From NCBI GenBank assembly GCA_038373885.1, contig JAWZYV010012246.1:124001-188000 (forward strand): 64,000 nt of DNA, given 5' to 3'. The notes below the pieces were generated by a model. That model saw nothing but the letters and a program-made list of their open reading frames with translations. It was not told where the DNA came from and ran no database searches. The position numbers and the translations under genes were made by a program. Numbering within the stretch: the stretch's first letter is position 1; the number at the start of each line of letters is the position of its first letter. This stretch comes from Cheiracanthium punctorium. Lineage: Eukaryota; Arthropoda; Arachnida; Araneae; Cheiracanthiidae. Below are positions 57,727-64,000 of this stretch, one piece after another.

Positions 57727-58095
57727 CCTGTACAGAAGATATCACCAAGTGGAGCTCAGCTTCAGAATTCATTTTTTTTATGCCAAACTTGGCAACAAAT
57801 TGCCAAAAGTGGTCTACCTTGGTGACTTTTGACATTAAGACCAGCGCTGTTACTGGGAACCCAGTACAAAGTATATTCCCAAAACGATCAGATTATGTTA
57901 TTCTGAAAACATGAAAAATTTTCGCATTCGAAAGATTTCATTTTGTATATATAGCCATTCTTATATACAGGCAGACGATTTCTTTGCTTGGCTCGAAGTC
58001 CGCTTATAAATCCTCGATTTATTTTTGAGAAGAAAAATTAAACTGTGTAATCTAGAAAAGCAATTTAAAAGGAAGGAATCACATTTTTTCGTTCA

Positions 58096-60285
58096 AAGCC
58101 GGATATAACGTCAATATAACCGGGGCCGTCGTTATTAGCAACCGGGCTGCTTCTTCGTTGCCACCGGAAGAAATGAGTGAAACATTGAGGCCTAATATTT
58201 ACATTTGCGCTGTTCGATTGTATGCGATTTGGGATTATAAACGCTAATTTATTTTATAATTAAAAAACAATTTTGTTATAGTTTTGTCATAATGATTTAA
58301 TGACAAGGTGTTTTAGATGTAGGAAATAATTTTTTGAAGATTGCGCAATTTTTTATGGAAATAAATCAATGAGTTCAATCATAGAATTCGAACTTTAAGT
58401 TCTGAATGTAAAGGTAAGTGTACACTTGTACTTAGAAATTCTACAAATTTATAGGATATAAAGCATGTTTTGTGAATTAATATTCATGTGTTATTTATAA
58501 ATCATTTTAATCTGACATCGTTTAACTTGGGTAGTTTATTATTCTAGTAAATAAGCGTGCGTTGTAATACTAGTTAGACATTCTTATCTGTTTAAATCTT
58601 TCAGTTGAAAATATCATTTATCATTTATTATAAATGCAACTAAATGTGTGATATTGGTTTCAGTGCAGAAGTACTGTAAAATATGTTATTAATTTTTGCA
58701 CACCCTCCAAAAAAAGTATTCGAGCAAGAGAGAAATTTCCTATGTTGGTTTCGTATATTAAAAATTATTTATCATAGAATATGAATGAGGCTATGTATAA
58801 ATATGACTTTCCATATTTCTATCAAGTTGTGCGCTTTTCAAAAACTCAATTATTATTCGCAAATCTAAAATAGGAAATTTCTCTCTTGCTCGAATACTTT
58901 TTTTGGAGGGTGCACATGTTTATGTAGAAACTTAAATTGAAGTTAATATTTTGTATAAGCGTTCATCATACTCAAATTCAAAGTTCCATTTAGATAATGG
59001 CTATAATAAAAAGTAATTAATTCAGAGATCGTTTGTTTTTAGTTTACTACAGTGTTTAGCGCAACTTGTGAAAAGGGATCTTGAAATTTTTCAAGTCCTA
59101 GAGCTGTTAGTTTATCTTAATTTGTATTCAAAGTCCGTGGAGCAGGTTTATTTTTTATTTTATTTTATATTTTTTTAAGCTATAACCCTAATATACAGCA
59201 ATGAAGGGACGAAAACATTTGTTTTCAATCGCCAGTTAATAATAACTTAAAAAAAAGGTGTTGGAATATTAGTGGTATTTCCTAATATGGTTTTCTAAAA
59301 TTTATAATTTTTCTTTGAGAAGAAAAAGTATATGGAACTAACACTGAAAATTATAAATCATTTTCATTTCGAATGGTAAAATTTTCGATAAATAAACTCA
59401 TTTGAACTAACCAAAATAAAAACAGTTAACAAACGTGTTTTATCATACACTGTTACGTTATTCTTAATCTTTTTGATATATTATCTCCCCTTTAAGTTCG
59501 TACTACTATTTATGGAACACCCTTTATTTTGTAATTCATTCTAAATGTTTCTCGTTAAATTAATTTACATTATTTTTCATGTAAATACCAAGGACTTGCA
59601 GTGCACAGGTTGTACTTATAATTATAGCAAACATTCTTCTGATACCTACGCCTTACAAAAGATTAAAAATTAAATAGTATATCAGTACTTAAATTTTGTA
59701 TACGTGAATTGTAAATATCAAATATTTTAAATTCTATTTCAGCTCCTCGTCATATATTTTATTAATATATTAACCGAACAATATTTAATAAATGAAAATT
59801 TAATAACTACTAGTTAAATTTATTTTAAAAGTAATAATGGTTATAATTGCTTTGAAAATGTGAAACTTAAACATTCAGTATAAAGAAATGCATAAAAATG
59901 TCTGTATCATTTGTGTATTCGTTTACTTTGATGTATACTAAAAGTCAGCTTAATTTTTTCATGTATATTAAAATTCAAGCAAAAATAATGAATCATGAGA
60001 GTGAGCACTACTTTGTTTTTCCTTCAAATTACATGCATCTATTTACTTTAATGTCCACGTGTATCATAGTAAAGAAACTGTTAATGAGTTCGTACTTGAA
60101 TTAGTAACACAATCACTACTTAAAACTACATTTAATAACGTTTCAAAGCATCGGAAAGCTTAAAAATTGCTTGATGTATACGGGAAGACGCGAGCATCCG
60201 TAGGCCTCTTTGGATGACTCATCGAAATACACGCGTAGGCCCGTTACTAATAGCGAAGGCCCCGATATAACGTCCTTTTCCGCTT
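58096..60285. mobile_element. Second inverted-repeat element nested in the 4-kb element
   Basis: The left text TATAACCGGGGCCGTCG, TTATTAGCAACCGGGC is matched inverted on the right by TATATCGGGGCCTTCG, CTATTAGTAACGGGC. The palindrome is imperfect, about 40-50 bases per arm, and its centre differs from that of the outer element, so it is a separate insertion. The GTTATA-type wording resembles the Tigger ends at 47.9 kb. The interior is AT-rich with no gene. Confidence 0.55.
58701..58912. mobile_element. 212-bp MITE with near-perfect 43-bp TIRs
   Basis: 58701-58743 and 58870-58912 are inverted copies starting CACCCTCCAAAAAAAGTATT and continuing to TTTCCTAT without visible mismatch. The flanks are CA on both sides. 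The length and TIR suggest the Tc1/mariner group although the flank is not TA. The high identity suggests it is younger than the element it sits in. Confidence 0.85.
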
Positions 60286-60487
60286 GCAGAGCCGAATTTT
60301 GTCACACAAATGATAAACTTTTTTGACTCGGAGAAATAAAATGGAGCTGAAAATGCCAAAAAATCTCTTAAAAATGAGGAAACCGGTGGTTTTCATGTTT
60401 TTAAAGTAGCACAGATTGTTTTTTTTTTTTTTTAATATTTCTATACATAATTATGAAAAATAGTAGGGTTATTGAGGATATCAGCGC

Positions 60488-61088
60488 GTTGTGTCCAATA
60501 AAATAAAGTGTGTCATTTCCTCCCGGTTGAAAATTATTCAAGTAATAGTTGACATAATTCTTGCCATAATAAAAAAATTCAGCTGGCCGTATGCCGGGGG
60601 AAAACCCTTCAGCTGGTGCATTGAAATAGGCTAGCTGCGGCCACACTACCTTTCCGCGCCACACTTTCACTGTGCCAGCTGACGGGTTTTCCACCGGCAT
60701 ACAGCCAGCTGACTTGTTTTTTTATTTAAAGTAGAATGTAAACTAACATCTGTCAAATTTTCAACCATCAGAGGAGGAAATCATTGAAAAAAAAATTTTT
60801 TTTACATTTTCGTATGAGCAGCTGACGTATAATCCACCGGCGCTTGGCCAGCTGACGGTTTTTTTTTCCAACAAGTACTATGCCAACTATTATTTCAGAA
60901 ATTTTCAACCGGGAGTAAATGACTGAATTTTTAAATTTTTTTTACGTGTCTGGAAGGCGGCCGCCGCCCAACCCATGGTGCGGCAGCTGACGATCACCAT
61001 GCTTCAACATACAACCGTCTTAATCATCTGAGAAATTATGGGCTGAGAGGATTTTGGTCGCAAAAATCTGTCGCTGGCTCCCGGACTA
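60488..61088 (-). repeat. Right long terminal inverted repeat
   Basis: Inverse of 57078-57675 in the same module order, with scattered substitutions and small indels. Its inner edge begins GTTGTGTCCAATAAAATAAA, matching the inner edge of the left arm. A poly-T run (60418-60433) lies just inside. Confidence 0.9.
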
Positions 61089-61357
61089 TTACGATAAACG
61101 GGTTCTTGTGTCTTTGCGTTCAAAGGGAAACATGTCACTGGACCTTGCAGGTAAAGAGCCCTCTTTGCAAGAAGTCGGTATACTCGTTGTCTGAAAATTC
61201 TTTCCCAGACGCAACAGTAGAGGTCTGAGCCGCACAGAAATTCGGGGCGGCGGCGTAACGACCTCAGAAACCTAGTGGCCGCGGCCCGTCGCGAAAACAT
61301 TTTTAAAAAAGAGCATAATGGAAATGGTTGTATGCTTACACACACGCACACTCACAC
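61089..61357. other. Spacer, no gene recognised
   Basis: G/C content is higher than average. No motif supports a gene. It ends in CA-rich sequence. Confidence 0.4.
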
Positions 61358-61504
61358 CAAAGACGGATCCAGGTAGAGGGCGCAGAGGCCGCGCTCTCCC
61401 TCAGAGAAAATGGGGCTTTCCCCAATGTTAAGTGGACTTTACACTAGATAAAATAAGTATTCACGATTTGTGCCCCCTCCGAAAAAAGTTTCTGGATCAG
61501 CCCT
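61358..61504. mobile_element. hAT-like MITE remnant
   Basis: Left AAGACGGATCCAGGTAGAGG and right (inverted) AGGGCTGATCCAGAAAC share GATCCAG termini next to G-rich blocks. No clean 8-bp flank; (CA)n sequence surrounds it. Confidence 0.5.
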
Positions 61505-61541
61505 CGACATGCACACACACACACACACTCATATATATATA

Positions 61542-62590
61542 CTAGCTGAAGTACCCGTTCTTCGCACGGGAATGAATGGACTTTTCGATATTACGATTTG
61601 TTGTGATTACTATTTATTGTAATAAAGAGATATATCAAAATGGATATCACGTTATATTGTATTCTTTAATCATCAATACCGAATTTCAAGGCAATGGTTT
61701 GTACGGTGCAGAAGGCGATGCGGAGTAGCGCAATCTAGTGGCGAGTTTTAGTAAAACGGATACGGCGGAAATATTCTTCGCATTCAGATAACAATGTATA
61801 CGAATTTTCATGATGATCGGCTGGACAGTCCTGAAGTTCATGTGTGGACGCAACACCGAGTGGCAAGTTATAGGAAAATGGATAGCGCCAAACTCTTCCC
61901 CGTATTCAAATATCTATGTATACCTATTTTCATAGCGATCAGTTACCATCTAGTGGTCAGTTAACCATCTAGTGATTAATTAAAGTAATGATTTGCTACA
62001 GCGCCGTCAAGTGGCGAGTTGTAGCAAAATGGATAACGCCAAAATATTCTCATTGTTCAAATAGCTATGTATACTGATTTTCATAGCGACTGTTTGAATG
62101 GTCAGGAATTTGGCCTGCTGCAGGGTCATCTAGTGGCGAGTTAAAACAATAATGCATTGCAGTGCCATCTAATGGTAAGTAACATCAAAAGGAACACAGT
62201 TAGAATATATTCTTCTTGCTCAAATGTGTAAGTATAAAAAATTTTATGCCGACAGTCGAACGGTATAGAGGTTGATGCGTTGCAGTGCCATTTAGCGGCA
62301 AGTTACAGCCAAATGGATAGTGAAAAATATTCCCCGTTTTCCAATATCCGCGTGTACCAAATTTCATCGAAATCAGTTGGACGATATTCGCATAGCAAAC
62401 GGCTAAACGGAGTAGAATTCGACGTTCTGCTGCGCCATCTAGTGGCAAGTTAGAGGAAAACGGATAGCATAAAAACCTTCTCCATGATAAAAGACTTACA
62501 TGAACCAAATTTCATGGTGATTGGTCAAACGGTGCTGGAGTTTTTCAACCTCATACACACATACCAACATTCATTTTTATCTATAACCAG
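61542..62590 (-). mobile_element. Probable non-autonomous Helitron
   Basis: On the minus strand the 3' end reads CCCGT, CGAAGA-type loop, ACGGG (stem at 61554-61570), then eight bases, then CTAG followed by T. That is the Helitron terminus: hairpin, CTRR, insertion before T. The body (61720-62540) has about six degenerate copies of a unit with CATCTAGTGGCGAGTT and ATTTTCATAGCGATCAG phrases, in plus reading. The 5' end is less certain, near 62590. There is no Rep/helicase gene. Confidence 0.55.
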
Positions 62591-63325
62591 TGTTATTATA
62601 TATACCAGTCTCAAATAAAATCCAGTTTCAAATCTAAGTATCGCCAAAGGGCCAACATACGCCATTTTGCAAATTTTTTTCAGGGAATCATTCGAAGCAT
62701 TGACTTAGCAGCAATCAAAATGGGAAATGATTTGACCGCCTATAAGTAAAGCAGGCATTTATTTCAAAAGTGGAATTGCTTAATAGCCGCATTTTTTAAA
62801 TTATCAACGTATAACGTGTTTTATTCATCGTTACTCCGATGTACTAAATGCGAAGATTTCAATTTTCTGAAATTTGGCGGAATTCCCCTAACTTAAATCA
62901 ATATACTCAATTGGCGAGAATTGTGAAGATAGATTGCTCGAAATCCCTTAATAACTGCATCATTTCTGCACGGATTATCAGAATTTAACGCTGTATTCTA
63001 ATAAAATCTATGCACTTGTTTTCAAAAATCTATTTCCTTAAGCTCTCAGTAAATTGCGTCAAGCCGAAAACTGTGCAAACCGCTAGAACTCACTCTCTAA
63101 AAATCGGCATATTAGCCATATTATTTTTCGCCAAACTTAAAAATTTTACATATTAGCCTCGGAAATCTTCATTTCTTATTGTTTTGCGCATGGCTCACTT
63201 GGATAAATACAGGCTGTCCAGAAAGCTCCATTTTTCCGTACGAGTAAATTTTCGCTTCGCCGATTTGTCGCTTTTATCCAACGAATCACTGTTTCCAACT
63301 CTGCCGGAGAAAATATACCTAAAAT
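62591..63325. other. Non-coding stretch
   Basis: No gene recognised. AGGCTGTCCAGAAAGCTCC near 63210 resembles a mariner-type end but has no partner. Confidence 0.4.
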
Positions 63326-63375
63326 CAGGGCCGGACTGGGCCATCGGGCGATAGCCCGATGGGCCGGTGGTTATG
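63326..63375 (+). mobile_element. Single hAT-type end with hairpin
   Basis: CAGGGCCGGACTGGGCCATC begins like a hAT terminus and contains a perfect 8-bp stem with 4-base loop (63342-63349 with 63354-63361). The other end is not found and may lie beyond the window. Confidence 0.5.
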
Positions 63376-64000
63376 TGGGCCGGTGCTCTGGATGGCTAGA
63401 CACGACAGCGACTCACAAGATTGCGACGCGACATGTGCTAGCTATATTGTATGCTGAATAATGGTTCCCATATCTAAACTATCTTTAATATTATGATAAT
63501 AATTAAAATTGTTAAAATTGCAATGAGCTTTGTAGAACACATTAGAAACACAAAATTCACATTAGAACAACATGTAATGGAAGCTCGAGCTCTGTACACG
63601 TGATCGTTGGGACGACTACACGATCCGCACCTCCCTTCAACACAGAATTGAAACTTTAAATATTACAATATTTAGACCTTTATAAAGACTTAGGTCATAC
63701 CGGACCAGACCCATAATGCCTCAAAATTCTCTTAAAAATAATTGTCATAATAAGAAAATATGCTAAAAAAGATATAGCACGCCCATATTGCAGTGAGAAA
63801 AATAAAGTAATAGACGGTAACTTTTAAATTCACATTTTTTTTCGGGGTTACATGCCTTAATTTAATTTTAGTTGCATGCCTTAATTTAATTTTAGTTGAA
63901 GCATAATGTAGCATTCGCTAGATTAGTTAAAAGAATGAATGAATGGTATCAATTGTTAAAGACGGCATTTTACTAGACATTGCAAATAATAATAAAGTTT
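63376..64000. other. Terminal AT-rich stretch
   Basis: Nothing beyond short direct repeats (GCATGCCTTAATTTAATTTT twice, near 63850 and 63875). Confidence 0.5.

Larger units (their letters stand above)
57078..61088. mobile_element. 4.0-kb element with about 600-bp modular terminal inverted repeats
   Basis: The ends read TAGTCCGGGAGCCAGCGACA on the left and the same inverted on the right, and the arms (57078-57675 and 60488-61088) stay collinear throughout. TTA flanks both ends (57075-57077, 61089-61091), a 3-bp duplication as in PIF/Harbinger-type elements. Each arm holds three modules, two direct and one inverted, each with a CTCCCGGTTGAAAATT block and a pair of GTCAGCTG sites. No transposase gene is seen. 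The middle has been colonised by another inverted-repeat element (58096-60285) and a hAT end. Superfamily assignment rests only on the TTA. Confidence 0.85.

Overview
This window looks like a piece of an animal nuclear genome, most likely an arthropod and perhaps a spider. It is strongly AT-rich, has long non-coding stretches, and is crowded with decayed transposable elements of many superfamilies at very different ages. The arachnid guess rests on the style of the repeats (tRNA-derived SINEs with no poly-A tail, TIR elements with G-rich termini, a Ty3/gypsy element with long LTRs) and cannot be proven from the window alone. I found no intact, recognisable host gene. The best host-gene candidate is one short terminal exon near 31.1 kb with an acceptor site, a stop codon and a poly-A signal.

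Layout. 0-7 kb: a SINE, a dispersed repeat, a LINE 3' fragment interrupted by a small foldback element, then a decayed element (3.6-6.0 kb) with a minus-strand gene relic between clusters of a 16-bp direct motif. 7-12.9 kb: mostly featureless AT-rich DNA with one TA-flanked MITE. 13-21 kb: a nearly complete Ty3/gypsy element on the minus strand (LTR, PBS, gag, protease, RT, RNase H, integrase, polypurine tract, LTR), inactivated by at least four in-frame stops in pol, frameshifts and a 697-bp hAT-type insertion in gag. 21.7-22.9 kb: a full-length solo LTR of a related family, plus strand, itself holding a SINE with a perfect 12-bp target duplication. 24-31 kb: SINEs, a Tigger/pogo transposase relic and several hAT- and Tc1-type MITEs. 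32.6-34 kb: a higher-order 65-bp minisatellite, then a deleted mariner. 35-46 kb: another SINE and a dense run of insertions, including a TTAA-flanked element abutting a 0.7-kb foldback element, and a mariner-type gene broken by a hAT element and by an AAGCTTG-rich element that carries its own SINE. 44.1 kb: a TTAA-flanked piggyBac-type MITE with a long hairpin. 47.8-48.9 kb: a Tigger-type element apparently inserted into a Tc1-like relic. 49-56 kb: little recognisable apart from simple repeats. 56.1-61.1 kb: a Tc1 relic, a SINE, and a 4.0-kb element with about 600-bp terminal inverted repeats made of three shared modules each. 61.5-62.6 kb: a probable non-autonomous Helitron, minus strand. 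The last 1.4 kb has only a fragment of a hAT-like end.

Many calls are supported by target-site duplications read directly from the sequence: 8 bp for hAT-type, TA for Tc1/mariner/pogo-type, TTAA for piggyBac/Kolobok-type, TTA for the long-TIR element, 4 bp for the solo LTR, and 10-12 bp for SINEs. The window therefore reads as a nested insertion history rather than a set of cooperating genes.
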